Shown here piece by piece: positions 1-7,414 of a stretch of 32,647 bases of DNA. The notes under the pieces are model-generated. The model did no database searches. It saw only the letters and a program-made list of their open reading frames with translations, and had not been told where the DNA came from. Positions within the stretch are counted from its first letter, which is position 1, and each line of letters opens with the position of its first letter. Source of the stretch: a virus; IMG/VR virus record IMGVR_UViG_3300027759_003860, positions 1-32,647 of that record; one strand, 5' to 3'. The position numbers and the translations under genes are program-made.

Positions 1-330
1 GCGGCTAGCCTCCAAGACATAGAAAATTGCACCGGCATGGCACCGGTCTCCATCGTCCGCGCGGCCACCAAGGCCGTGATCAAGCGATGGAATGATAAAA
101 GGCAGCTCGTGCTGCCATTTCACATCGTCGATGACAGCAAGGCAGACCGACCTCCCAAGACGGTCGAAAAGTCTCAGCCCTACACCGTAAATGCGGGGCC
201 GACTTCCAAAGCAGCCAAGACCCCAATCAACATGATCGCCCTGCCGCCACAAAACATGTGCGAGCCCGATCAAACAACTCATCAGCACACAAAATCTGGC
301 TATGGGAAGAGCCAGAAGAGGAGTGGTTAG
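1..330 (+). CDS. C-terminal part of an unknown protein (open at left edge)
   Basis: The frame is open from base 1 to a TAG at 328-330, giving about 109 residues; an internal ATG at 37 could be a start, but the frame reads through it to the edge. The product is polar and rich in Lys, Thr, Pro and Gln, with no motif I recognise. Support for a real gene is the strong intrinsic terminator 33 bp downstream in the same orientation. There is no homology clue, so it could also be non-coding sequence. It lies outside the proposed attachment core and would then be host DNA. Confidence 0.35.
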   Translation, partial: AASLQDIENCTGMAPVSIVRAATKAVIKRWNDKRQLVLPFHIVDDSKADRPPKTVEKSQPYTVNAGPTSKAAKTPINMIALPPQNMCEPDQTTHQHTKSGYGKSQKRSG

Positions 331-362
331 ACTCGACTAATCATCCCACCAACATCATCAGA

Positions 363-387
363 GGCCCGTGGTAGCACGGGCCTTTTT
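363..387 (+). terminator. Rho-independent terminator
   Basis: A perfect 8-bp stem (GGCCCGTG 363-370, CACGGGCC 375-382) closes a GTAG loop and is followed directly by five T residues. On the + strand this is a textbook intrinsic terminator for whatever is transcribed from the left edge. Read on the minus strand, the same stem follows the stop codon of the GYF_2 gene but has no T-run after it, so it would terminate that transcript only weakly. Confidence 0.85.
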
Positions 388-1067
388 CATGGATCGAGGC
401 CAAACTTCAGCAGCCCCGCCACTTGGGCTGCACCATCTGCTCCTAGAGAGCCATACTTTGCCGTCGTGCGGAACTCCTTCAGCGACTGCATCCAGGCGAT
501 GCTACCAGCATTACTGGAGCTCGAGACAAAATCATTCACCACCGGTCCAGCGAAAGCGTTCTTGCCGCGCAGTCTAATAATACGGTAATACTGCCCCTTG
601 ACCAGCACTGGCTCAGACATGCCCATCAGTTCGGCATCCTTGTCTGCCAGCTCCGTCCTAACCCAGCGCTTAACATCTAGCTGGAGATCATTGGCCTGAT
701 TCACAGAATCATTCATGCTACTGCCGCCATTATCGAGCAGCCGCAGCGCCACCAGCAAGATCACCACACAGCCAACGGCTGTAAGGCAGCCATAGGTGCC
801 AGCGCGGCTTTTCCTCGGCGTCACATACACCACCTGCGCTGGTGCCATTGCAGCACCCGCAGACATTTCATCCGCAGCCTCGATCATGTAACTCGCCTCC
901 ATCCACTCATCGTCACCATGGCGGCAGATTTGGGCATCTGCCGTGATCGTTCCCGCTGAGTGCATCCTCCGAAGCTGGCCAATCGTGAACGGTCCCTCAG
1001 TCTCCATGCCGGGGCTGCGGCATAGCCAGTAAGTCGAGAGTGAGTTCATGCTGGCCATCTTGCGCAT
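387..1067 (-). CDS. GYF_2 (DUF4339) domain membrane protein
   Basis: The product has 226 residues. Residues about 13-57 match the GYF_2/DUF4339 pattern: a YW near the start, EGPFTIGQL in the middle, and a late W in GDDEWMEA. This small domain is common in PVC-group bacteria and is thought to bind peptides. A hydrophobic segment at about 93-111 is a single transmembrane helix, so the C-terminal ~115 residues would lie outside the membrane; I do not recognise that part. Met4 or Met7 are equally plausible starts. It is divergent from the small Cys-rich gene at 1087. It lies outside the proposed attachment core, so it may be a host gene; a phage-borne accessory gene cannot be excluded. Confidence 0.75.
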   Translation of the reverse strand: MRKMASMNSLSTYWLCRSPGMETEGPFTIGQLRRMHSAGTITADAQICRHGDDEWMEASYMIEAADEMSAGAAMAPAQVVYVTPRKSRAGTYGCLTAVGCVVILLVALRLLDNGGSSMNDSVNQANDLQLDVKRWVRTELADKDAELMGMSEPVLVKGQYYRIIRLRGKNAFAGPVVNDFVSSSSNAGSIAWMQSLKEFRTTAKYGSLGADGAAQVAGLLKFGLDP

Positions 1068-1086
1068 TCTTTGTTAGCCTGCAACC

Positions 1087-1275
1087 ATGAACCTTGCACT
1101 CATTATCTCCCTGCTCACCGGCTCTGCCCTTGTTGCCGGGGTCGCCGTGACCCAGCGGAAGCCCCCAGGTCGCTGCCAGCCCTATGCCGAGACCTGCCTC
1201 CACTGCACCGATTGCAGCACCTGCGGCCACTGCTCCATCAGCCACGGCAAGTGCAGCATTTGCGCTGGCCGTTAA
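1087..1275 (+). CDS. Small membrane-anchored CxxC-repeat peptide
   Basis: The product has 62 residues. Residues 2-21 are hydrophobic (signal anchor or signal peptide). The remainder has eight cysteines; C37, C40, C43, C46 and C49 fall at every third position, and C56 and C59 form a further CxxC pair, with C30 ahead. Such dense CxxC spacing suggests metal or iron-sulfur binding, or a disulfide-rich exported peptide; the sequence does not decide. It is divergent from the GYF_2 gene, with only 19 bp between the start codons, so the two may share control. The ATG at 1087 keeps the hydrophobic segment intact. I know no family for it. Confidence 0.55.
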   Translation: MNLALIISLLTGSALVAGVAVTQRKPPGRCQPYAETCLHCTDCSTCGHCSISHGKCSICAGR

Positions 1276-1327
1276 TCAGACGTTAATTATCCGCACCGAT
1301 CCAATGAAACCGTGCCCCTGACACGCA

Positions 1328-1350
1328 TTCGATTCTCGTAGGGGTCGCCA
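1328..1350 (+). other. Candidate attachment core resembling the 3' end of a tRNA gene
   Basis: The 23 bases read as a T-loop (TTCGATT, 1328-1334), the 3' strand of a T-stem (CTCGT), the 3' strand of an acceptor stem (AGGGGTC), discriminator G and an encoded CCA (1348-1350). The matching 5' halves are absent upstream, so this is not a tRNA gene. Such a fragment is what remains when a phage integrates into the 3' end of a tRNA gene, and the integrase starts 128 bp away. If correct, an intact tRNA gene starting GACCCCT should border the other prophage end, outside this window. Confidence 0.4.
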
Positions 1351-1371
1351 CTCCACGTAGGAGAGGCGACC
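1343..1371. repeat. Hairpin overlapping the candidate attachment core
   Basis: GGTCGCC (1343-1349) pairs with GGCGACC (1365-1371), then after an A-A mismatch CTCC (1351-1354) pairs with GGAG (1360-1363) around an ACGTA loop. No T-run follows on the + strand, so it is not a standard terminator. Its overlap with the tRNA-like sequence suggests an integrase or excision site, or a structure in the integrase leader. Confidence 0.55.
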
Positions 1372-1390
1372 GGACGAAGGGGCCGAAAAG

Positions 1391-1441
1391 GGCACAAAAC
1401 GGCACAAAACGGCCTGAATCACGTTAAACGGATGTGAATCA
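1391..1441 (+). repeat. Short direct repeats before the integrase
   Basis: GGCACAAAAC occurs twice in tandem (1391-1400 and 1401-1410). TGAATCA occurs at 1415-1421 and again at 1435-1441, exactly 20 bp apart. Paired short repeats between a core and the integrase gene are typical of integrase arm-type or excisionase sites; that role is inferred from position alone. The stretch 1276-1478 holds no other gene. Confidence 0.45.
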
Positions 1442-1478
1442 AGAGTGGCATCTTTTTGGGGCTGGGTAGTGTGCGGTC

Positions 1479-2588
1479 ATGAACATCCGAGTCAGGACGA
1501 CGAAAAAGGGGACGCGATTCTGGCAGCTCGATCTGGGCATGGTCGAGGGCAGGAGGTTGCAGAAGTCATTTAACTCACTCCAAGATGCTGAGCAGGCACT
1601 GGCTCGGGCGAAAGGAACGAAGAAACGCATGGGGGAAAGCGGGCTGGCGGCTTCGCCGGTGGATATGGCGGAGTTTATGTCGCTGCGCGCCAGGTGCGCG
1701 GGGGCGGGTTGCACGCTGTCTGATGCGGTGAGCTTTTATTTATCACACGGGGCTCGGCTGCTGAAGCCGGTGCAGCTGACGGAGCTGGTGGAGGCGTTCC
1801 TGTGGGCGAAGAATGAGGCCGGGGTGGCGGTGCGCACGCTGCAGACGTATCGCGGCACGCTGCGGGGCCTGGCGCGGATGTATCCTCGGCGGATGGCGCA
1901 TGAGGTGACGCGGGCGGAGATCGAGGCGTGGCTGGGTGCGCAGGGCTGGGAGGCGCGGACGCGGAATGGGGCGCTGGGTCATGCGCGGACGCTGATGAGC
2001 TGGGCGAAGGATCAGGGGCACCTGGTGAATGATGCTTCGGCGGGGATCGCCAGCAAGACGGCGGTGGTGGACGAGATCGGCACGCTGACGGTGGCCCAGG
2101 CGGAGCGACTGCTGCGGGCGGCGGTGCAGCAGCCGAGGATGATGGGCTATGTGGTGCTGGGGTTGTTCGGTGGGCTGCGCAGGGCGGAGATCGAGCGACT
2201 GACGTGGGATGCGATCAATGTGGAGGAGGGCACAGTTATCGTGGGGGCGCGGCTGAGCAAGACGCGGACACGGCGGGTGGTGGATCTGACGCCGAATGCC
2301 TTGGCCTGGCTTGCGGCGGCGGGGGATGAGGCGAAAGGCAAGACGGATCGGGTGGCCCCGGCGAACTTGAAGGAGTTGTGGCCGGAGTTTTGGCCGAAGG
2401 CTGGGCTGGCGCTGTGGCCTAACAATGCGTTGCGACACACGTTCGCTTCCATGCACTATGCGGCGCACCAGGATGAGGCAAAGCTGCAAGTGCAGATGGG
2501 CCACGAGTCGGCGCGGATGCTGCACCAGCACTACCGCGCACTGAAGTCGAAGGCGGAGGCTGCAAAGTTCTGGGCGCTTAAACCGTGA
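1479..2588 (+). CDS. int: Tyrosine recombinase (phage integrase)
   Basis: The product has 369 residues, a normal length for a phage integrase. Residues 1-60 form a basic N-terminal arm-binding region, about 95-180 a helical core-binding (SAM-like) domain, and 195-369 the catalytic domain. The catalytic set is visible: R234 in GGLRRAEI, K261 in the hairpin, R319 in LRHTFAS, H342 in MGHES and the nucleophile Y352 in HQHYRAL. The first His of the usual HxxR box is Asn316, a tolerated variation. It would integrate and excise the prophage at the nearby core. It is the only clear phage gene on the + strand; its last 11 bp overlap the convergent endolysin gene. Confidence 0.95.
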   Translation: MNIRVRTTKKGTRFWQLDLGMVEGRRLQKSFNSLQDAEQALARAKGTKKRMGESGLAASPVDMAEFMSLRARCAGAGCTLSDAVSFYLSHGARLLKPVQLTELVEAFLWAKNEAGVAVRTLQTYRGTLRGLARMYPRRMAHEVTRAEIEAWLGAQGWEARTRNGALGHARTLMSWAKDQGHLVNDASAGIASKTAVVDEIGTLTVAQAERLLRAAVQQPRMMGYVVLGLFGGLRRAEIERLTWDAINVEEGTVIVGARLSKTRTRRVVDLTPNALAWLAAAGDEAKGKTDRVAPANLKELWPEFWPKAGLALWPNNALRHTFASMHYAAHQDEAKLQVQMGHESARMLHQHYRALKSKAEAAKFWALKP

Positions 2589-3072
2589 ATCGGATGCGGG
2601 TCTTGATCTTGGAGAGGTGGCGGGTCTTTTTGAGCACGGCACCGCCTTCGCGTGAGCCTTCGCCATCAGTGTTGCCCTCGACGGTGGAAATAAAGCCAGA
2701 CTCGTTGGGGGCGCTGGTGGCGAGACCGATGTGCGAGAATTTGAAGATGACGATGTCCCCGGGCTGGATGTCGGTGCCAAAGTTGCTGCGAGTCTGAGTG
2801 CTGGCGTCTTGGCGCTTGCTCCAGTTGGCGAAGTCCCAGGCACCGGCGGTGGTGGGTCGCTTAAAGGTGTCGGTTTCGGCGGTCTTGGTTAGGCGGAGGG
2901 CACCGCGCACGCACCAGCAGATGAAGGCGGCACACCATGGCCAGGGCTCGGTGGCGGGCAGGTTGGTGGCGCGTTTGTATTCATTCACGCGGGGGCCGCA
3001 GTTCGTGCCATCGACCTCCTCGGTGCCGATTTCGGCGGTGGCGATCTGGACGAGTGAGAGGGGGAGTTTCAT
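2578..3072 (-). CDS. CHAP-type endolysin (peptidoglycan hydrolase)
   Basis: The product has 164 residues. It looks like a single CHAP-type (NlpC/P60 superfamily) amidase domain: the nucleophile region WPWCAAFICW has C47, H114 lies in KFSHIGL, and the third polar residue would be in VEGNTDG (131-137). Such enzymes cut the peptide or amide bonds of the cell wall at the end of infection. There is no signal peptide or separate wall-binding domain, so it would need a holin to reach the wall. It is the last gene of the lysis cassette and of the late operon, and its stop lies inside the convergent integrase gene. Confidence 0.85.
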   Translation of the reverse strand: MKLPLSLVQIATAEIGTEEVDGTNCGPRVNEYKRATNLPATEPWPWCAAFICWCVRGALRLTKTAETDTFKRPTTAGAWDFANWSKRQDASTQTRSNFGTDIQPGDIVIFKFSHIGLATSAPNESGFISTVEGNTDGEGSREGGAVLKKTRHLSKIKTRIRFTV

Positions 3073-3084
3073 GGCGGGTGGCGG

Positions 3085-3222
3085 CTAGGAGTAGTCATCG
3101 CGCCGAGCTTTGTCCTCACGGTCGGCGATGCGGTCGGCGCAAAAGAAGAGGGCGATGAGGCCGAGCGAGACGATGGCGATGAAGGCGAAGAGGCTGCCGA
3201 GAATAACAGTGAGGATGGTCAT
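3085..3222 (-). CDS. Small membrane protein of the lysis cassette
   Basis: The product has 45 residues: one long hydrophobic stretch (about 2-28), then a charged tail with several Arg and Asp. Its ATG overlaps the TGA of the o-spanin-like gene (ATGA), and the endolysin starts 13 bp after its stop. The layout suits a holin, antiholin or accessory lysis protein with the charged tail on the cytoplasmic side. It has no recognised family and the role is inferred from context. Confidence 0.6.
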   Translation of the reverse strand: MTILTVILGSLFAFIAIVSLGLIALFFCADRIADREDKARRDDYS

Positions 3223-3452
3223 GGCCGGGTGCTGTGCTGGACCTGCTCCATGAAGGCGCCGTGGGAATGCAGGAAGGTATCGGCGGGGACGATGACGAGG
3301 CCATCGGCGGTGGGGATCTCGGTGCCCTTACTGACTCGGAGGACAGGCGGCAGTGAGTAGAGACGCACGATCTCGGCTGTTGTCGGCGAGTGCGTCTTGC
3401 AACTCGGCGAGCAGGCGAGCATTACCAGAATCAGCAGCGGCGAGGATTTCAT
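3219..3452 (-). CDS. Rz1-like outer-membrane spanin lipoprotein
   Basis: The product has 77 residues from the ATG at 3452; a longer frame upstream reads through the neighbouring gene and looks like noise. The N-terminus is a lipoprotein signal: K2, a hydrophobic core and a lipobox-like VMLAC with C14. The mature part is short and Thr/Pro/Ser-rich. It overlaps the i-spanin-like gene by 125 bp in another frame, the well-known Rz/Rz1 arrangement. The pair would fuse inner and outer membranes at lysis. The stop overlaps the next start (ATGA). Confidence 0.7.
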   Translation of the reverse strand: MKSSPLLILVMLACSPSCKTHSPTTAEIVRLYSLPPVLRVSKGTEIPTADGLVIVPADTFLHSHGAFMEQVQHSTRP

Positions 3453-3564
3453 GGCGCAGGGTGCGGGCTTCGTGGCGGAGTTCGCGGCGCTCGCGGATGG
3501 CGGCGCTGCGGCACCACTCGGTGAAGGCCACGATGGCCGCACCGATCAGGCTCAGCGGTTTCAC
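3328..3564 (-). CDS. Rz-like inner-membrane spanin
   Basis: The product has 78 residues, starting at a GTG (3562-3564) that overlaps the holin stop as GTGA. Residues about 4-17 form an N-terminal membrane anchor. Residues 22-70 are charged and helical (many Arg, Glu, Leu and Ala), as expected for a periplasmic coiled coil. It precedes and overlaps an out-of-frame lipoprotein gene, matching two-component spanins. It is shorter than lambda Rz, but gene order and topology agree. Confidence 0.65.
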   Translation of the reverse strand: MKPLSLIGAAIVAFTEWCRSAAIRERRELRHEARTLRHEILAAADSGNARLLAELQDALADNSRDRASLLTAACPPSQ

Positions 3565-3731
3565 TTGCGGGAGAACTTGGCGAGCAGGGTGGCGAGGCTT
3601 GCGATGGCCTTTTCGGGCTGGTCACCCGGGATGAAGGCGAACAGGGCGACCAGGGCGGTGCAGACGCCGGTGATGGCACCGAGCAGACCGAGCCAGTCAG
3701 TGGAGAGGAGGATGGGCAGGAGGTCGTTCAT
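3561..3731 (-). CDS. Putative holin
   Basis: The product has 56 residues, from the ATG at 3731, which sits right behind a CTAACT sequence; an upstream extension to 3770 runs through intergenic sequence. Residues about 12-35 form a strong hydrophobic helix, a shorter amphipathic stretch follows, and the C-terminus is basic (KFSRK). It lies directly ahead of the spanin genes, with translational coupling to Rz. Size, topology and place suit a holin that permeabilises the inner membrane for the endolysin. Confidence 0.6.
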   Translation of the reverse strand: MNDLLPILLSTDWLGLLGAITGVCTALVALFAFIPGDQPEKAIASLATLLAKFSRK

Positions 3732-3780
3732 AGTTAGACTTGGGACTTGGTAATTTGCGACCTGTGTCAAAACATCCGGC

Positions 3781-3945
3781 TCACCGGCGGAGGTTACGGA
3801 TGGCCGAGATGCAGCCGAGAATGCCCGCCAGGGTGCCGACGGCGAGCGAGAGGAGTGTCAGCCAGGCTTCCATGTCAGCATGGGTGGCGAGCGAGCTGAT
3901 GAGAGCTACGACGGAGCCGACAAAGGGCGTGGTGTGGTCATTCAT
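3781..3945 (-). CDS. Small membrane protein, second holin or antiholin candidate
   Basis: The product has 54 residues. A moderately hydrophobic stretch lies at about 8-20 and a clear membrane helix at 28-48, followed by a basic end (RNLRR). The start codon directly follows the TAA of the upstream gene, and the stop is 49 bp before the putative holin start. Paired small membrane proteins before the spanins are often a holin and its antiholin, but the assignment of either is inference. Confidence 0.6.
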   Translation of the reverse strand: MNDHTTPFVGSVVALISSLATHADMEAWLTLLSLAVGTLAGILGCISAIRNLRR

Positions 3946-4110
3946 TTAGTTAGGTTCACAAACAGAGCTATCGTCAGGGATGAGTTCCAGCACTTTCGCC
4001 TTCACTACTTCGCCAGTGGCTTCAATCACGATCTTATTGCCAGTCTGAGCGGCAGCGCCGAATGCTTCGCAGAGCTTCAAGATTTCGTTGCGGATGTCGG
4101 ATGGATTCAT
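3946..4110 (-). CDS. Small hypothetical protein
   Basis: The product has 54 residues, soluble and acidic at the C-terminus, with no motif I recognise. The start overlaps the stop of the preceding gene (ATGA at 4107-4110), and its TAA abuts the next ATG. Tight coupling on both sides supports a real gene in the late operon, between the tail fibre and lysis genes. Confidence 0.55.
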   Translation of the reverse strand: MNPSDIRNEILKLCEAFGAAAQTGNKIVIEATGEVVKAKVLELIPDDSSVCEPN

Positions 4111-4370
4111 GGAAGTTGAGCTTCGATTTGAGCAATGAGAGCTTGGCGTTCAGCGTATGGCAAAGATGCGGCAGTAGTGCCAATGCGTTGCACGGCGGCG
4201 GCGTAGCGTTGGTCAACCAAAGTCTGAATGTAAGATTCAAGCTGCACCAATTTAAGAAACTCAGAAACGGTGATAGCCGTTAAGCCAGAGCCTGCGTTGT
4301 AAAGATTGACGCGATCCTGCAAAGCGTCAGATTGTTCTTGGTCAAGTGTAAGTGTAATTGAGATATTCAT
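4107..4370 (-). CDS. Hypothetical protein after the tail fibre
   Basis: The product has 87 residues from the ATG at 4370; a start at 4385 would overlap the fibre gene by 11 bp and is also possible. It appears mostly helical with a C-terminal Ala/Gln-rich stretch. A small gene right after a fibre gene can encode a fibre assembly chaperone, but no family can be named. Base composition is AT-richer than most of the late operon and matches the end of the fibre gene, suggesting that the two moved together. Confidence 0.55.
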   Translation of the reverse strand: MNISITLTLDQEQSDALQDRVNLYNAGSGLTAITVSEFLKLVQLESYIQTLVDQRYAAAVQRIGTTAASLPYAERQALIAQIEAQLP

Positions 4371-4374
4371 GGGA

Positions 4375-6606
4375 TTAAGCGACAATGGTCAAGATTCCTG
4401 CGTTGCTGTAAACGTCTCCAGAGGAAAGACCTGCAGATGAAGTTGGGATGCCTGCAATGTTGATCACCTTGCGAGCAGCTACGACGGTAAGCACCGTGTT
4501 GAGCGTTCCAATAGCGGTTCCGCTTGTGCCATTGGTTCCGTAAACGCCAAGTCGAAGATCACCTCCAGTGCCTGTTCCAGTGCTTCTTGATCCTGCAATC
4601 GTAAGTGTATTGGTTGGACTATTATTTGTGTCCGTTCCAACACGGCCACCGCCTGCTGCAAGTGTTTGGCTTATCCATCCAGAAGCTGCGGAAGCTCCAA
4701 GCTGTAGAGATGCTGCGGCTGATCTAGAGAGAAAAGCATCACACGCTCCACTGGCATTGGTTGTGCTGCCAAAAGCTAATAAAGAATTTGAACTAATAGC
4801 TAATCCAAATGATCCCATGTAAGCTGAATTACTGTAGGCTAAAAGAGTGCCAGTAATAATGAAATCGCCAGAACTAGTTACAGCTCCCGCTGAAGAGACT
4901 GAAAACTTAGACGATCCAGCCACTTGCAAATCAAGCAAGCGTCCAGCAAATCCAGTTGCCGCATTTGCACCAATCAAAGTTCCACTTGTTGACCATCCCG
5001 TCGATGTCGTGCCCGAAGGCTCAACAACCAAAGTTGGCTTTGTTGTGGTTGCGGTTCCACCTGTGAAGGTCGTGCCTGTTAGGCTTACGACTGGAGCGGA
5101 TGCAGCGCCGTTTGTGCTGTTGATTAGAGCACCCGTGAGAGTGCCGCCAGCGAGTGGGAGCTTAGTCGCGTCTGCAAGTGTGGCAAACTCTAGCGCGGTG
5201 GCTCCTGCATTGGTGCGGAGGACTTGCAGCGCGGTGCCGATGGCGGTTAGACCTGTGCCGCCTTTTGTGGCAGGCACGGTGTCGGAAAGTGTTGAGCCTG
5301 CTGCTGTAACCGTGATGTTGGCCGAGCCGTTGAACGAGGTGCCGTTGATGGTCCTGGCTGTGGTCAGTGTCGCCGCGCTGCCGGTGGTGTTTTGGTTTAG
5401 CGTTGGAAAGTCGGTTAGGCTGGCCGCGCTGCCTGCGGTGGTGAGGAGCGTGCCTGCAATGTTGCCGCCTGCGATGTTAGCGGTGCCCATTGTGAGGCTG
5501 CCCCCGGATTGTGTGTTGATGTCCCCAGCGGCGATTGAGCCATCTGAATTGAGAATGAGCGAGCCGCCCGAGAAAACCCCGGAGCCGCTAGTGTAAAGGC
5601 TGCCGCCGTTGGCTCCTGCATTGCCCGAGGTGGCATGTGTGCCCGCCATGAGGATGTTGCCACTATTGCCGCCAGCCCAAGCCACACCAGCGTTTGTAAA
5701 GCCGTCCCCGCCGTGCATGGAGATCGTCCCTGGCGGTCCGCCCGGCGCTGTCGTCGCGTCTCCGTCGAACATCGAATTACCCGCGAGTAAAAACAACTGG
5801 CTGGTCGGCGACATGGCAAAAGAGCCGCCAGTCATGCTCGATGTGCTGAGTGTGGCGAGCCGCGTCAAATCTGCGTCGAGTGGTTGGTAGGTCGTCGATG
5901 CTAACGTTGAGGTCAGGTAAGCTGCGAGCGATTGGTCGCCTGTGTTGGTGCCGCTGTGCGTGCCACCTGCCAAGGTCGTGCTGGAGGTGATGGCGAGCGT
6001 TTGGCCCGCCGTCTGAGTGACGCTGGCGAACTGGTCGAGGTTGTTGGCGACGAGTGCGTCACCGCTGCCTGCGCCGCCGGTGCTGGCGATGGTGATGACG
6101 CCGGTGGTGGGGTGGACGGTGAGGGTGATGTTGCTGCCTGCGGCGAGCTTTGAGGCTAGCCAGGCATCGGTGGCATCGTCATTGGGATCTGGGGCGGCAT
6201 CGGTGCTGCGGATGTAGGCCTGGCCGACGGCGCACGGGAATGAGACGCGCTCGACGACGGCGCTGCGGGTCCACTCAAGCTCGGCGGTGCAGTCGAGCTC
6301 GGGCTGGTCACCGATGGCGGTGCGGAGCGCGGCGCTGTCGAGCGAGTCGATCGTGAATTTGTAGCCGGTGGCGGTCGCGGTGGCGGTCGAGCTGAATGCC
6401 AGGCTGGTGCCGGTGGCGGCTGACTTTAGCGCGAAGCGAAAGGTGGGCGAGCCAGTGAGCAGGGCGGCGGGAGAGCCCTCGGCGAAGAAGTAAACGGTGA
6501 CGACGAGCTGCGTCTGCAGGCGCGCGAGCAGCACAGGCACCTGCACGCCAGAGATGGCGGTGCGGGCCGCGCGTTGGGTCAAATTGACAAAAAGAGTGGC
6601 ATCCAC
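4375..6606 (-). CDS. Tail fibre / receptor-binding protein
   Basis: The product has 743 residues from a GTG at 6606. Residues 1 to about 150 resemble the other two tail-tip proteins upstream (a strand-rich module ending in a WLASKL-like segment), probably the attachment domain. From about 165 the sequence is Gly, Ser, Thr and Ala-rich with GTNTGDQS, TKGGTGLTAIG and similar motifs typical of trimeric phage fibre shafts. The last ~230 residues form the likely tip. The DNA for that tip (about 4380-5050) is clearly AT-richer than the shaft, as expected for an exchanged host-range domain. No intramolecular chaperone motif is evident. Confidence 0.8.
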   Translation of the reverse strand: MDATLFVNLTQRAARTAISGVQVPVLLARLQTQLVVTVYFFAEGSPAALLTGSPTFRFALKSAATGTSLAFSSTATATATGYKFTIDSLDSAALRTAIGDQPELDCTAELEWTRSAVVERVSFPCAVGQAYIRSTDAAPDPNDDATDAWLASKLAAGSNITLTVHPTTGVITIASTGGAGSGDALVANNLDQFASVTQTAGQTLAITSSTTLAGGTHSGTNTGDQSLAAYLTSTLASTTYQPLDADLTRLATLSTSSMTGGSFAMSPTSQLFLLAGNSMFDGDATTAPGGPPGTISMHGGDGFTNAGVAWAGGNSGNILMAGTHATSGNAGANGGSLYTSGSGVFSGGSLILNSDGSIAAGDINTQSGGSLTMGTANIAGGNIAGTLLTTAGSAASLTDFPTLNQNTTGSAATLTTARTINGTSFNGSANITVTAAGSTLSDTVPATKGGTGLTAIGTALQVLRTNAGATALEFATLADATKLPLAGGTLTGALINSTNGAASAPVVSLTGTTFTGGTATTTKPTLVVEPSGTTSTGWSTSGTLIGANAATGFAGRLLDLQVAGSSKFSVSSAGAVTSSGDFIITGTLLAYSNSAYMGSFGLAISSNSLLAFGSTTNASGACDAFLSRSAAASLQLGASAASGWISQTLAAGGGRVGTDTNNSPTNTLTIAGSRSTGTGTGGDLRLGVYGTNGTSGTAIGTLNTVLTVVAARKVINIAGIPTSSAGLSSGDVYSNAGILTIVA

Positions 6607-6647
6607 GCGGGGGCGAGGATGTCAAACTTTGAGCGGATAACGAATGT

Positions 6648-7406
6648 TTACGGGCTCGGGAATTTACTTTGGAAGAGATCGACCAGCAGGGCCTTATGAG
6701 CGCGGCTGAGGTTCTGGACGGCCTGGCCGAGGGCGGTCACCTCACCCACCGTTGGCGGGTCGGTGAAGGCGGGGCAGGTGTAGGTGGCATAGGCGCCCTT
6801 GTCGTCGGTGCCGGTCCATGCAGCCCAGCCGGTAACGGTGGCGGGCGTGTAGTCGAAAGTGGCGGTGAGTGAGCCGTCGTTTTTGGTCACGATCACGCGA
6901 CTGCCAGAGACGAGCCGAGCCTTGAGCCACTCCCAGGCATCGGGTGAGCTGAGGTCGGGCGCTGCGTCATCAGTTCGGGCGGGGGAGTTGATGATGAGGA
7001 TCTCAAAAGGCAGGGACTTGCGGCGGTTGGAGTCGGTGGAAATGCTCCACTCGATCTGGGCCTGGTAGCGGGCAGAGACCTCACTGCCGATCAGTGCTTG
7101 GAGCTGCACGGAGTTAGCCAGGGCGCTCCAGGTGTAGCGGGTGGTGGCGCCGCTGCCGGTGCTGCCCCAGGTGCCGTCGGGGAGCAGGCCGACAGTGGCG
7201 TCGGGCTGATCCAGGGGCTTCATGGAAAGGCGCAGGCTTGAGGCCGTGTAGCTGGTGATGGCGCCAGGCGTGCCGGAGCTGGTGAAGGCGATGGCAAGGC
7301 CGAGCGTGGTGCCGAGCACCGCGAACAAGGCAGGATCGACCTGCGCGGTGCATTGGGCGGAGACGGTGCCGGTATCCTGGTCGATGTAGATGATTTGTGT
7401 CTGCAT
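6648..7406 (-). CDS. Tail-tip/baseplate protein sharing a module with its neighbours
   Basis: The product has 252 residues from the ATG at 7406; the open frame extends to 7577 but that part is Arg/His/Gln noise. Residues about 25-150 show a strand-rich module (TRYTWSALANSVQLQALIG, then ...AQIEWSIS, then a WEWLKARL segment) that aligns by eye with the N-termini of the proteins on both sides. This pattern resembles BppU-like N-terminal domains that attach receptor-binding parts to the baseplate. The protein ends soon after, without a fibre shaft, so it may be an adaptor. Confidence 0.6.
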   Translation of the reverse strand: MQTQIIYIDQDTGTVSAQCTAQVDPALFAVLGTTLGLAIAFTSSGTPGAITSYTASSLRLSMKPLDQPDATVGLLPDGTWGSTGSGATTRYTWSALANSVQLQALIGSEVSARYQAQIEWSISTDSNRRKSLPFEILIINSPARTDDAAPDLSSPDAWEWLKARLVSGSRVIVTKNDGSLTATFDYTPATVTGWAAWTGTDDKGAYATYTCPAFTDPPTVGEVTALGQAVQNLSRAHKALLVDLFQSKFPSP

Positions 7407-7414
7407 GGTATTGG

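Noticed and set aside
1321-1350. A complete tRNA gene near the integrase
   Set aside because: Only the 3' half-arms and CCA are present; no matching 5' T-stem, anticodon arm or 5' acceptor strand is upstream.
1743-2843. A 366-codon open frame on the minus strand opposite the integrase
   Set aside because: Its product is a Pro/Arg/His/Leu-rich shadow without motifs, while the + strand encodes a full integrase with all catalytic residues.
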